NCBI GenBank assembly: GCA_947178155.1
Contig: CAMWXG010000004.1
Location: 1-48,469 of the forward strand
Reading direction: 5' to 3'
Source of the DNA: an uncultured Lachnoclostridium sp.
Lineage (GTDB): Bacteria; Bacillota; Clostridia; Lachnospirales; Lachnospiraceae
DNA: 48,469 bases
Part shown: in pieces, positions 1-7,570 of the stretch
Layout of the letters: the number at the start of each line of letters is the position of its first letter
Position numbering within the stretch: the first letter of the stretch is position 1
Made by a program: the position numbers and the translations under genes
Notes under the pieces: model-generated
The model's database searches: none
Seen by the model: only the letters and a program-made list of their open reading frames with translations
What the model was told of the DNA's origin: nothing

Positions 1-1201
1 CCTGTGTTGCTACTGGAAGAGGATATGTAGCTAATGGCGGATTATTGTCAACAACCGCTGGCATTGTATCAAATGATTCACTCTCAATCCTATACTTACC
101 AACCTGTGCCATTACATGTACATTTACATCACCTTCTAAGAAATTAGTATTCTTTGCTTCAAATTCAGCATATACAGAATTTGCAGTTACATCAAAATAT
201 GTAATCTTAAAATCCTGTCCACTACGCGCAACTGTTATTTTGTATATATGACCAAGATCAACATTTTTACTGCCAAGTGCTACGCCTGTAATAGCATCGC
301 CTTTTGCATCTTCTGCATACCATGCATTAACATCTGAACCTGTTGTTATAAAATATCTTTCAGATTGTAACTCAACACTAAATGCACCTGTTACACCCTT
401 AATATTCTCGTAATAACCTACATACCATTCGATTGAACCATCACCACTAATTGTCTGGTCTCCTGTACGCTGTGAACCCGTCCACCATGCAGTACCTGAA
501 TAGAGATGTTCTGCATTCTCATCTACTGGTGGTGTAGGATTCTCTCCATCTGGTGGTATTTCACCCATATCGATTTCTGATTTACTAACCTTAAAAGTAC
601 CTGCCTGTGCCATTACATGTATGTTTACTTCTGTATCCATACTTACACCTGTTGCTTTAAATGTATGATACTCCTCATTAGCAGTTAAGTCATAATATAT
701 AACATCAATCCCCTCATCTGTACGCACAACAGAAACCTTATATTGATGATTTAATACAATAGCACTTGCCTGTTCCAAAATTTTACCTTCATAAGTTGTT
801 GCGCCTTCTCCCCAGACATCATAATTTGAATTTGTTGTTATATATTTAGCCGCATCTCCTTCGCCGCTGACCAATTCAATACTAAATGCCCCTGGAACAT
901 CCTGAGTTGATTTAGCCATATAAGCAACATATAACTCCAAAGTACCATTGCCATTTAAAACATAATTCTTACCAGTTTCATTACTTCCCCACCAATTAAC
1001 CCCTGTTAATGTTTCTTCGCTTTCATCACCTATTGCTGGTCCGCTTGCAGCCTTAAGCCCAGGAAGGTTACTTATACCCCCCCCTTGCTGACTTCCGACA
1101 TTTAACTTCTGTGCTGCATCTGCGTCAACATTAGGAACTACAGGTGCCATTGTAAGCACTAAGCTTGCAGCCAAAACCTCAGCTAAAAATTTTCCTCTCA
1201 T
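1..1201 (-). CDS. Secreted surface protein with two tandem beta-rich modules (partial, 3' end outside window)
   Basis: The reading frame is open from the ATG at 1201 to the window edge (about 400 codons) and is absent from the ORF track only because it has no stop here. It starts behind a good AAGGAGG site. The N-terminus (MRGKFLAEVLAASLVLTMAP) is a signal peptide. Two homologous modules follow, roughly residues 45-190 and 215-385. Each begins with a WW..GS..TG motif and ends with an N-[IV]HVMAQ-G-[FY] motif, and they are separated by a Pro/Glu linker (IPPDGENPTPPVDENAE). A second Pro-rich linker runs off the edge, so a further domain is likely. The signal peptide and WW motif resemble the neighbouring gene at 1533-2570. 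A carbohydrate-binding or adhesin role is inference. A run of eight G (coding strand) lies just after the signal peptide. Confidence 0.85.
   Translation of the reverse strand, partial: MRGKFLAEVLAASLVLTMAPVVPNVDADAAQKLNVGSQQGGGISNLPGLKAASGPAIGDESEETLTGVNWWGSNETGKNYVLNGNGTLELYVAYMAKSTQDVPGAFSIELVSGEGDAAKYITTNSNYDVWGEGATTYEGKILEQASAIVLNHQYKVSVVRTDEGIDVIYYDLTANEEYHTFKATGVSMDTEVNIHVMAQAGTFKVSKSEIDMGEIPPDGENPTPPVDENAEHLYSGTAWWTGSQRTGDQTISGDGSIEWYVGYYENIKGVTGAFSVELQSERYFITTGSDVNAWYAEDAKGDAITGVALGSKNVDLGHIYKITVARSGQDFKITYFDVTANSVYAEFEAKNTNFLEGDVNVHVMAQVGKYRIESESFDTMPAVVDNNPPLATYPLPVATQ
1077..1084 (-). repeat. Homopolymer of eight G in coding sequence (C8 on + strand)
   Basis: The tract falls in the codons for Gly-Gly-Gly just downstream of the signal peptide of the partial surface protein. 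A one-base slip would frameshift the whole mature protein. Confidence 0.9.
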
Positions 1202-1532
1202 AATTCTTAATTCCTCCTTAATATTTCTCCATGTCTTTGACATGATTTGCTATAAAGATAAATTTTAAATATCATTTATTAATATCATATAAAGACAAAA
1301 ACATAACTCCCGCATATTAGTGCACAATAATCGTAACACTTACACCTATATATAATAAGGCAAATCACAATTACTATTTTTATGGTGCTACAAGTGTACG
1401 GCCCTGCAACCCACAACTTATTATTAATGTTAGACACATGTTGTTTAGTACCTATTTATATAGCCCCTATCTGCTGTAGTTATGTCTCTGTCATATATAC
1501 TATTTAACTTAAAATGAATTTATGTAATTAGC
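1202..1532. other. 331-base gene-free region upstream of the partial surface protein
   Basis: It holds the promoter and leader region for the minus-strand gene starting at 1201, including the ribosome site AAGGAGG and the shared 12-mer at 1313-1324. I see no ORF of substance, no RNA family and no strong terminator hairpin for the gene ending at 1533. Confidence 0.6.
1313..1324 (-). promoter_or_regulatory. Shared 12-mer TGCACTAATATG (copy 1)
   Basis: The sequence CATATTAGTGCA (TGCACTAATATG on the coding strand) lies 112 bases upstream of the start of the partial surface protein. An identical copy lies upstream of the paralogous gene at 2649-2660. It may be an activator or repressor site; the function is inferred only from the repetition. 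Confidence 0.45.
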
Positions 1533-2570
1533 TTATTTAACTGTTACTTTCTTTGTTGCTGTCTTATAACCATCTTTAGTAGCTTTTACGGTAATCTTTG
1601 TACCTTTTTTAAGCTTGGTAGTCTTAAATGTAAACTTCTTGCCTTTTACAGTAGCATTCTTATATGCCTTGCTGCCTACCTTAACCTGAACTTTTGCTCC
1701 CGCAACTGATACTGTGCCAGTAACTTTTACAGCATCTTTCTTAGCTGTAACACTCTTTATAGACATAGACTTCTCTTCTGGCTCATTATCATCATCTGAT
1801 GGTGTGTTGTCATCATCACTTGGTGTATTATTATCATCATCCGTAGCTGGAGGTGTTGTTGTAGGTGCTGGCGTAGGATCTGCAGGTGCTGTTGTAGGTT
1901 CAGCATCTGGTGCTGTTGTACCTGATGGTGTAGCACTAACACCCTCTATACCTGTGTATGCAGCGCCCTCAATATCAGTAAGTGTACACTGTTCACCTGT
2001 TAATGAAAGTAATACAGTTGCATCTGCTGGTACAGGTATTGCAGTAACAGTTGTAACACTGCCATTTGTAAACTGAACATATACCTTATCGCCTGACTTT
2101 ATTGCCTGAACTGAACATTCAACCCCTGCCTTATTGTCAGCAACAAATGTCTCTGGTATTACAGCTCCTGTAAATTCATATCCTGCTGCTGTCCATGCTG
2201 CAAGTCCATCTCCGGTATTCTTATCACCATTCCATGCAAAAGAATCGGAACGAATAACTGCATACTCTGTATAGCCTGCATCACCTGCTGCGTGTACTGT
2301 ACCATCTTCTGATGAATATACTACCAACACAGGAGTATTCCAATTATTTGTAGCTGCATCATATGTTTTACTCTTAAATTTAATAGTAAAACCTTCTGTA
2401 TCAATCTCCACACCCTTTGTATGTGCTACCCACCAACCTGAGCAGTCAAGTTCTTTTTCCACATTTACCTCTGCGGCTGTGGATACTGCGGTTGTTCCAG
2501 CTGGTATAACAGGTGCAACTGCAAGCACCATACTAGCTGCTAACAAGTACGCTAAAAATTTTTTTCTCAT
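1533..2570 (-). CDS. Secreted protein with N-terminal beta module, Thr/Pro/Asp-rich linker and C-terminal Ig-like domain
   Basis: This is a 345-residue protein with a clear signal peptide (residues 1-30, ending near AVSTAAEV) and an AGGAGG site just upstream. The N-terminal module (about 40-205) begins with a SGWW motif like the modules of the gene at 1-1201. A low-complexity linker (about 215-265) is first Thr/Pro/Ala-rich and then carries near-perfect PSDDDN repeats. The C-terminal 75 residues are Lys/Val/Thr-rich with alternating hydrophobics (VKVTGTVSVAGAKVQVKVG) and end in KKVTVK, as in small bacterial Ig-like wall-associated domains. No LPxTG sorting signal is visible. It is probably secreted and held at the wall by the basic C-terminal domain. 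No enzymatic residues were recognised. Confidence 0.88.
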   Translation of the reverse strand: MRKKFLAYLLAASMVLAVAPVIPAGTTAVSTAAEVNVEKELDCSGWWVAHTKGVEIDTEGFTIKFKSKTYDAATNNWNTPVLVVYSSEDGTVHAAGDAGYTEYAVIRSDSFAWNGDKNTGDGLAAWTAAGYEFTGAVIPETFVADNKAGVECSVQAIKSGDKVYVQFTNGSVTTVTAIPVPADATVLLSLTGEQCTLTDIEGAAYTGIEGVSATPSGTTAPDAEPTTAPADPTPAPTTTPPATDDDNNTPSDDDNTPSDDDNEPEEKSMSIKSVTAKKDAVKVTGTVSVAGAKVQVKVGSKAYKNATVKGKKFTFKTTKLKKGTKITVKATKDGYKTATKKVTVK

Positions 2571-2648
2571 GTTTCTATCTCCTCCTTAGATATTCTTATA
2601 GATTATTCTAGCTTATATTAGATTATCAAATTTTGCTTTAAAAGTCAA

Positions 2649-2660
2649 CATATTAGTGCA
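2649..2660 (-). promoter_or_regulatory. Shared 12-mer TGCACTAATATG (copy 2)
   Basis: It lies 79 bases upstream of the start at 2570 and is identical to the copy at 1313-1324. Just downstream on the coding strand lies a plausible promoter (TTGACT, about 17 bases, TAATCT), so the 12-mer would sit immediately upstream of the -35 box. Confidence 0.45.
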
Positions 2661-2790
2661 ATTTTCACAAAAAAATCTCTTGCGTTCTATCTCTAAATGT
2701 GCTATATTAAAAAATACAAATCATATATCTTATGCATCTAATATATAGTCTATATAAAATCACCTTAAAATATTTTTTTATAGTATAATA

Positions 2791-4017
2791 TTACTCCTCT
2801 TTCATACTATACTCTTTTACAATATTGTAAAGTTCTTTTTGCATTTCAGGATTTTGCTTTATAACATCATCTATCTGTTCAACTAGTCCAGCCTTAATCT
2901 CCCCATTATACTCTATGCATTCCCTTAGCTTCTGTCTCTGGCTGTTTAATTCGTGACGTATCTCTACCATCTCTCTTTCATCCACAATAGCTATAGCCCT
3001 GCTAACCCATATATCCCTGTCAATAATATCGTGTTCTTTTAGCAAATTAAGCAGACATTCATTATTGAAATTAAGTTTATCAGTGCTTTCTCTAAATCTG
3101 CGCTCATATTCTTTCATCTTGCAATATTCATTCCACTTGCTTTCAAAATCCTTTGCGCTTTTTACTCCAAATTTTTCACAATTATAATCAAGAAGATTAA
3201 TATTATTAACATATTTAATTTTAACTCGATTCATTAAACTTGTTGCTTTGCTTACTTTTCTTTCATTTATAAGCATATCTTTCCTGTTTTTGTTAGACTC
3301 AACAAAAATAACTGTTGCTGATATTGCCGCAAGAAGTATTGTACCAAGATAAGGAAATGTCATATCTACTTCGATAGCATAATAAACTACAATAAACAAT
3401 ACAAATAATGAAATAATAAGAACCGCAAGCACCTTTGCCATTCTTTTAAGCGCATTTTGTCTCTCTACTATATCCTGTCGTTCATCATAAAGCATTACCT
3501 TTTCTTTTCTTAAGTTTGAAATATCGCTCTCTATCGCACTTTGATAAGTTTCAGCATTATACATCTTTTTAATCTCATCAACCAAAGTTTCTTCATATGG
3601 CTCAAATTTGCGCATTTGTGCATCTGTAATTGTAAGTTGACGATTTTTATAACGGTTGCGTTCATTTACAAGATTGACAATATTTTTGCATATATCAACA
3701 AGTTCCTTTCTGTCTTCTCCACTTATCCTGTCAATTTTTTGTATATCAGTAAGCATAGAGGTTACTTTCTCATATTCCGTTTTCGCCTCCTTAATCTGTC
3801 TGTCATTCTCCATGGCAGCTTCACAGCTTTCCCTCACAAATCTCTTTGTATCAGCCTTGTTGACAGGTATAACCTCCTCCTGTTTTAAATCCTCTTCCTC
3901 AATCCTTTTCACAACAGGACTATCAGAAATTCCTGACGTTTCGCTCAAATTCTCAGACTTAATATCTGTTTCTATTATACTTTTTTTATTTTTCTTCTTT
4001 CTATTCCAAAAAGCCAT
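2791..4017 (-). CDS. Coiled-coil membrane protein of unknown function
   Basis: This 408-residue protein has a very basic N-terminus (FWNRKKKNKK). A long charged helical region at about 60-190 looks coiled coil. Two adjacent transmembrane helices follow (about 195-218 and 222-242, MAKVLAVLIISLFVLFIVV and LGTILLAAISATVIFVE), and a second charged helical half runs to the C-terminus. Both helical arms would face the cytoplasm as a hairpin membrane anchor. I recognise no family. It lies downstream of the structured RNA at 4068-4307 on the same strand, with a short AAAGGG ribosome site. It is separated from the kinase/TPR/DUF5716/DUF5717 block only by that RNA, so a functional link is possible but not shown. 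Confidence 0.85.
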   Translation of the reverse strand: MAFWNRKKKNKKSIIETDIKSENLSETSGISDSPVVKRIEEEDLKQEEVIPVNKADTKRFVRESCEAAMENDRQIKEAKTEYEKVTSMLTDIQKIDRISGEDRKELVDICKNIVNLVNERNRYKNRQLTITDAQMRKFEPYEETLVDEIKKMYNAETYQSAIESDISNLRKEKVMLYDERQDIVERQNALKRMAKVLAVLIISLFVLFIVVYYAIEVDMTFPYLGTILLAAISATVIFVESNKNRKDMLINERKVSKATSLMNRVKIKYVNNINLLDYNCEKFGVKSAKDFESKWNEYCKMKEYERRFRESTDKLNFNNECLLNLLKEHDIIDRDIWVSRAIAIVDEREMVEIRHELNSQRQKLRECIEYNGEIKAGLVEQIDDVIKQNPEMQKELYNIVKEYSMKEE

Positions 4018-4038
4018 ATAAAACCCTTTCTATAAACG

Positions 4039-4067
4039 TTGACAATTACCTCACTCTTTGCTATATT
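4039..4067 (+). promoter_or_regulatory. Strong consensus promoter pointing into the structured RNA from the opposite side
   Basis: TTGACA (4039-4044), a 17-base spacer and TATATT (4062-4067) with a TGC extended -10. Transcription would start near 4074 and run antisense to the RNA called at 4068-4307 and toward the 3' end of the minus-strand kinase gene. No + strand gene follows it. Confidence 0.5.
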
Positions 4068-4307
4068 AAACATAAAAGGAAGTAACCGCCCACAAAGTGG
4101 TTAGTCTCCCATTCAGTTTGTAATAAACCTATCTGGTACGGGCTAATTAACAAGGTAGGTTTATTTATTTACGCTTGTTATTCCTATCTATATAAGCAAG
4201 CAATGTAATAAAATTTCCCCTGATGAGATTAGTGTCGATTGACACAACGGCAAATACCGTTTTAAGAAAGTTAGGGAGGCTGCCCACCTTGTAACATAGT
4301 TACTTCC
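4068..4307 (-). ncRNA. Structured small RNA, about 240 nt, multibranched, family not identified
   Basis: The ends close perfectly (GGAAGUAAC at 4307-4299 with GUUACUUCC at 4086-4078). Inside lie ACAAGGUGG/CCACUUUGU and CUCCC/GGGAG helices, then four hairpins: AACGGU-AUUU-GCCGUU, GUGUC-AAUC-GACAC, GCUUG(c)UUAU/AUAACAAGC, and a 10-bp AAUAAACCUA/UAGGUUUAUU stem. The minus strand is preferred for three reasons. Two helix positions are G-U on this strand but A-C on the other. The closing stem is followed by UUUUAUGUUU. And a promoter puts +1 on the first G of the stem. There is no coding potential. The multibranch shape argues against 6S RNA; T-box, RNase P, SRP and tmRNA hallmarks are absent. The raiA RNA class, a structured RNA of Firmicutes, is a candidate I cannot confirm from memory. 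Confidence 0.65.
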
Positions 4308-4313
4308 GGATAT

Positions 4314-4342
4314 AATATATCATATTTCTTTACATATTACAA
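4314..4342 (-). promoter_or_regulatory. Promoter of the structured RNA
   Basis: On the minus strand TTGTAA (4342-4337), a 17-base spacer and TATATT (4319-4314), preceded by TGA as an extended -10. The expected start, seven bases downstream, is at 4307, the first base of the closing stem. Confidence 0.6.
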
Positions 4343-4360
4343 CTTTCTTTATTGTTATAT

Positions 4361-5404
4361 TTAACAATCCAATGATATGAGTCGTTCCCAAATCTTACTC
4401 AGCCAGTTTTGTACATTATCCACATCTCCGCTTTTACATGCATTCATTAAACTATCATCATTCCATCTGATATCTCCACTCCAAAATGCATTAATAATTG
4501 CATACAGATATGGATACCATTTTATTTGCTCCTCTGAAAAAGCACGAATTGAACAATATCCCTTCCAAAATGCAGCCAATATTTTATTTTCGCTGTTGTC
4601 TTTGGCATTTTCCGGATAATCCATTAATCTTGCATAAAATACAGCCTGCATTACTGCATCACAAAAAAGATTGTTATCGCCACACCTGTTAAAATCAAAT
4701 ACTCCAATTTCTCCTGAACATGTCTGATATAAATTACATTCGCTTATATCCCCTTGTACAGCATACCTCTGCTGCCTTTTTAATGGTGATAAGATTTCCA
4801 TATATGCATTATATTTATCAACAATTCTGACAAATAATCTTTTTACATCATGTGTAAGTCCCGTTTCTATAGATTTAAAAGATACAAAATCAAATAAATC
4901 ATTTTCTTTAAATGGATCAAACAAAACAGCATTTTGAATATGAATGTTACCTATTTCTGAAATCGTATGCATCTTTGCCAGCAGTTCACCTGTCTTTTCT
5001 GCAATTTTTGCATCAACCACTTTTATCTCACCTTCAACAAATTGCTCAACAGTTACAATTACATCATACCCATTAATATTGTACCACTTTGCAAATATAC
5101 CTCCTGTTTGATATTGGTGTGGAGTAATAATACCGCTTTTTTTCAATGTTTCAGCAAAACGGCATTGACTTTCGATAATTTCAAGGGTAACATCTTTTTC
5201 ATTCTTAAAACGTATTACAAGTGGAGAATTTGATTTACATTCAACTTTTATGATAAGCCTTACCTCTCCTATCCCTTTGGCATTCTGTTCATAGTCATAT
5301 CTCTGAATTTCTGAAACACCGGAAACTCTTGAAGAAATTCCATAATCGTTCAATATATCTTCAATATCTGCAGCATTTACATTAAACAATTCCTGCACCT
5401 CCAC
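4361..5404 (-). CDS. APH/choline-kinase-fold phosphotransferase of unknown substrate
   Basis: This ~347-residue protein has the aminoglycoside-phosphotransferase layout. An N-lobe carries a probable ATP lysine region (SPLVIRFKNEKDVTLE). A Brenner-type catalytic loop YAVQGDISECNLY lies near 212-224 and a metal-binding segment GVFDFNRCGDNN near 231. In the catalytic loop the usual His of HGD is Gln, while Asp and the downstream Asn are kept. The stop of the upstream TPR gene abuts the GTG at 5404, but the best ribosome site (GGAGG) is 8 bases before an in-frame TTG at 5389, which I think is the true start. It is the last gene of the DUF5717/DUF5716/TPR run. The substrate may be a sugar, a small molecule or a protein; resistance is unlikely given the context. 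Confidence 0.8.
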   Translation of the reverse strand: MEVQELFNVNAADIEDILNDYGISSRVSGVSEIQRYDYEQNAKGIGEVRLIIKVECKSNSPLVIRFKNEKDVTLEIIESQCRFAETLKKSGIITPHQYQTGGIFAKWYNINGYDVIVTVEQFVEGEIKVVDAKIAEKTGELLAKMHTISEIGNIHIQNAVLFDPFKENDLFDFVSFKSIETGLTHDVKRLFVRIVDKYNAYMEILSPLKRQQRYAVQGDISECNLYQTCSGEIGVFDFNRCGDNNLFCDAVMQAVFYARLMDYPENAKDNSENKILAAFWKGYCSIRAFSEEQIKWYPYLYAIINAFWSGDIRWNDDSLMNACKSGDVDNVQNWLSKIWERLISLDC

Positions 5405-6244
5405 TTATACACTTATCTCATTTCGATACTCATTTTTCCACTCTCTAATATAACTACCCACTTTATCATAATATTCATCTACATACCCTGCTTTTAATAT
5501 ATCTTTAAGGCGTGATATCCTGCTGACATCTTTTGACTTGCTGCTTTGCATATTTATTTCCTCAAAGTCCTTTTTTATTCCTTCAAGTATTTCCTCTGAA
5601 ATATCATAATGTGTACAAATCATCTTATATTTATCATCATCACCTGCAAGTAAAATGCAATAAATATATTCTCGAAGCGACTCCTCACTCCTGCTTTTCT
5701 CATACGCAGTTGAAAAAGCTTTTGATGCTTTTATGAAATCACCAAGTCCGGCAAGACATACTCCCATATTATGATAAATTATGCCATACTCTTCAATATT
5801 CGCCCTAAGCATATCATCACTTTTTAAAATATGTTCATATTCTTCAATAGCCCGTTCATATGATTTGCATTTAAGAAAATTGTCAGCCTTTATTTTCTGT
5901 CTTTTTCGCAATGGCAAATTGGATGTTTCGTCCATTATCCTTATCAATTCATTTATTTCAGCTTCATCATAATAGTCACAACTGCAGCATAATGTAACAA
6001 CAATATCCTTTAGATTATTGTTGTCATAAATCATATTCTCCATCTTTTCTGCTGTTTTTTCCATATCTAGCTCATCACGAAGCCATACTGCAAAGTCATG
6101 ATTAAATATTTCTTCCTGCATCATGTAGATATTATGACGAATATAATAACATACTTCTTCAATAGAATATACATTAGTATCTGTTACCCTGAAATAATAT
6201 GGGTTTTTTGCCAATTTGCTGCTGCATTGAATTAATTTCCCCAT
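5405..6244 (-). CDS. TPR-like helical repeat protein
   Basis: This 279-residue protein starts behind GGAGG, 14 bases after the stop of the DUF5716-like gene. The middle and C-terminal parts are all-helical with TPR-like signatures (YERAIEEYEHILKSD, YHNMGVCLAGLGDFIKASKAF). The N-terminal 110 residues (IEEVCYYIRHNIYMM...FAVWLRDEL) form a conserved-looking globular module of unknown function. There is no signal peptide or membrane segment. The gene is tightly packed between the DUF5716-like and kinase genes, so it is probably an adaptor in the same complex or pathway. That role is inferred from context; the fold call rests on the repeat pattern. Confidence 0.82.
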   Translation of the reverse strand: MGKLIQCSSKLAKNPYYFRVTDTNVYSIEEVCYYIRHNIYMMQEEIFNHDFAVWLRDELDMEKTAEKMENMIYDNNNLKDIVVTLCCSCDYYDEAEINELIRIMDETSNLPLRKRQKIKADNFLKCKSYERAIEEYEHILKSDDMLRANIEEYGIIYHNMGVCLAGLGDFIKASKAFSTAYEKSRSEESLREYIYCILLAGDDDKYKMICTHYDISEEILEGIKKDFEEINMQSSKSKDVSRISRLKDILKAGYVDEYYDKVGSYIREWKNEYRNEISV

Positions 6245-6258
6245 AATGCCGCCTCCGG

Positions 6259-7524
6259 TTATCCTATGTCAATATAACGTTCCCAAATCCTGTTACTTGA
6301 TGGACAAAATTCACCAAAACCATTGTCCTTAAGTGTTACAATACAGGTATTTTTATCAGCAAAGCGAATCCTAATCGTAAATCGTGTCATTTTATTAGAT
6401 CTGCCTAAAAACCCGCCAAGCGAAAGTATATGTGCTTTTGTCTCATGAAACAAGACATTCCTTACAATTATCTGTACCTCTTCTTCATCATCAGGTATTA
6501 CATCTATACTTACATCTGTCTCTGTCCAGCGTGAACCTGCTTTAACAAGCATAGTTTCACCAAAGCTTGCATTGTGATATGTTTTAATAAGAATATCACT
6601 TGTAATCATATCTTCATCAAGAAATATAAATTCATTAAGTTTTCCCGCTCCTGCAAATTCCCTTGCAGAATAACATGCACCTTTTGTAAAAAGATTTTGC
6701 CCCCTGAACACTCTTCTCCCACTGCAAAGCTCTTTTAATGCACCAGCTGCCCATTTGCCTTCAAATCCCCTGCCTGTTACATATATTGTAGTAACCATCT
6801 GCTTATGGAGTACAGTATTAGCAGCATTTATAAATGTATACCTAAGCTTCACATAATCTCCCTCTTCGACAAGGCTGTATGGCATAATATCTGATAAATC
6901 CTTATTTTCCACACCAACTATATAAGGAATGCTTTTTCTGTCTATAGATATCTGTGAATATATAAGCCCCTTACTGCCATACTCAAACAAACCGACATTA
7001 TTATTCCACAACTCTTTTGCCTGACTTACCGCATAATACATATAGCTTTGTTTATGATTTTGCATAATAAGCCTGTCAGGACCAATTCCAATCTCACCAC
7101 ATATATCAGCCAAGAGCCCATTCAACTTACTTTCCATATTATCTGTACTTATAACTAATTTCTTAATCATTTCATTTGGATAATATTCTTTAAGAAGGCT
7201 AAGCTCTTTTATTACAAAACGTTTTAACAGCTCACGAGCATGAAATGTATAATTTCTTATCTGAAATTCAGAGCTGCCTTCGGCACATTCCAAAACATTA
7301 TTAATTTTTATATAATCCTCACCTGAATTGACTGCATCAGAACCCCACAGCCATTCTCCCCGTTTAGAATTAACTGCCAGCGCAGCGGGAATCTCATACT
7401 CACGCTCCTGACCAATGTCTCTACCTATTGGTACAGGTTCAAATATTTTACTATCAAAACATGAAATCTGGGAAATACCATCGCTGAAATCTATCCCAAC
7501 CAAAAGCTGCCTTTCTTCACTCAT
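6259..7524 (-). CDS. DUF5716-like actin/Hsp70-fold ATPase homologue
   Basis: This 421-residue protein starts behind AGGAGA. The N-terminus LVGIDFSDGISQISCF matches the phosphate-1 hairpin of actin/Hsp70 ATPases. A later TIYVTGRGFEGKWAAGALKELCSGRRVF segment matches an adenosine-type motif, although the phosphate-2 motif is weak (VGLFEYGSKGLIY). The last 110 residues are a beta-rich region (HILSLGGFLGRSNKMTRFTI) that resembles a substrate-binding beta domain more than a helical lid. It resembles the Lachnospiraceae family DUF5716, named from memory. It is probably a cytoplasmic chaperone-like or pseudo-ATPase partner of the DUF5717-like protein encoded immediately upstream. ATP hydrolysis is not assured because several key acidic residues are not obvious. 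Confidence 0.8.
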   Translation of the reverse strand: MSEERQLLVGIDFSDGISQISCFDSKIFEPVPIGRDIGQEREYEIPAALAVNSKRGEWLWGSDAVNSGEDYIKINNVLECAEGSSEFQIRNYTFHARELLKRFVIKELSLLKEYYPNEMIKKLVISTDNMESKLNGLLADICGEIGIGPDRLIMQNHKQSYMYYAVSQAKELWNNNVGLFEYGSKGLIYSQISIDRKSIPYIVGVENKDLSDIMPYSLVEEGDYVKLRYTFINAANTVLHKQMVTTIYVTGRGFEGKWAAGALKELCSGRRVFRGQNLFTKGACYSAREFAGAGKLNEFIFLDEDMITSDILIKTYHNASFGETMLVKAGSRWTETDVSIDVIPDDEEEVQIIVRNVLFHETKAHILSLGGFLGRSNKMTRFTIRIRFADKNTCIVTLKDNGFGEFCPSSNRIWERYIDIG

Positions 7525-7570
7525 ACCAGTCTCCTACCTGATAATATTATTCTCACGAACGAAAAAGTTT

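Noticed and set aside
1714-2076. 120-residue + strand ORF
   Set aside because: It is antisense to the Thr/Pro/Asp linker of the secreted protein, and its low-complexity Ser/Val composition mirrors that linker.
4068-4307. Calling this RNA 6S or a T-box
   Set aside because: 6S is one long rod with a central bubble, while this folds into several branches. There is no TGGNACCGCG T-box sequence and no terminator/antiterminator pair before a synthetase or amino-acid gene.
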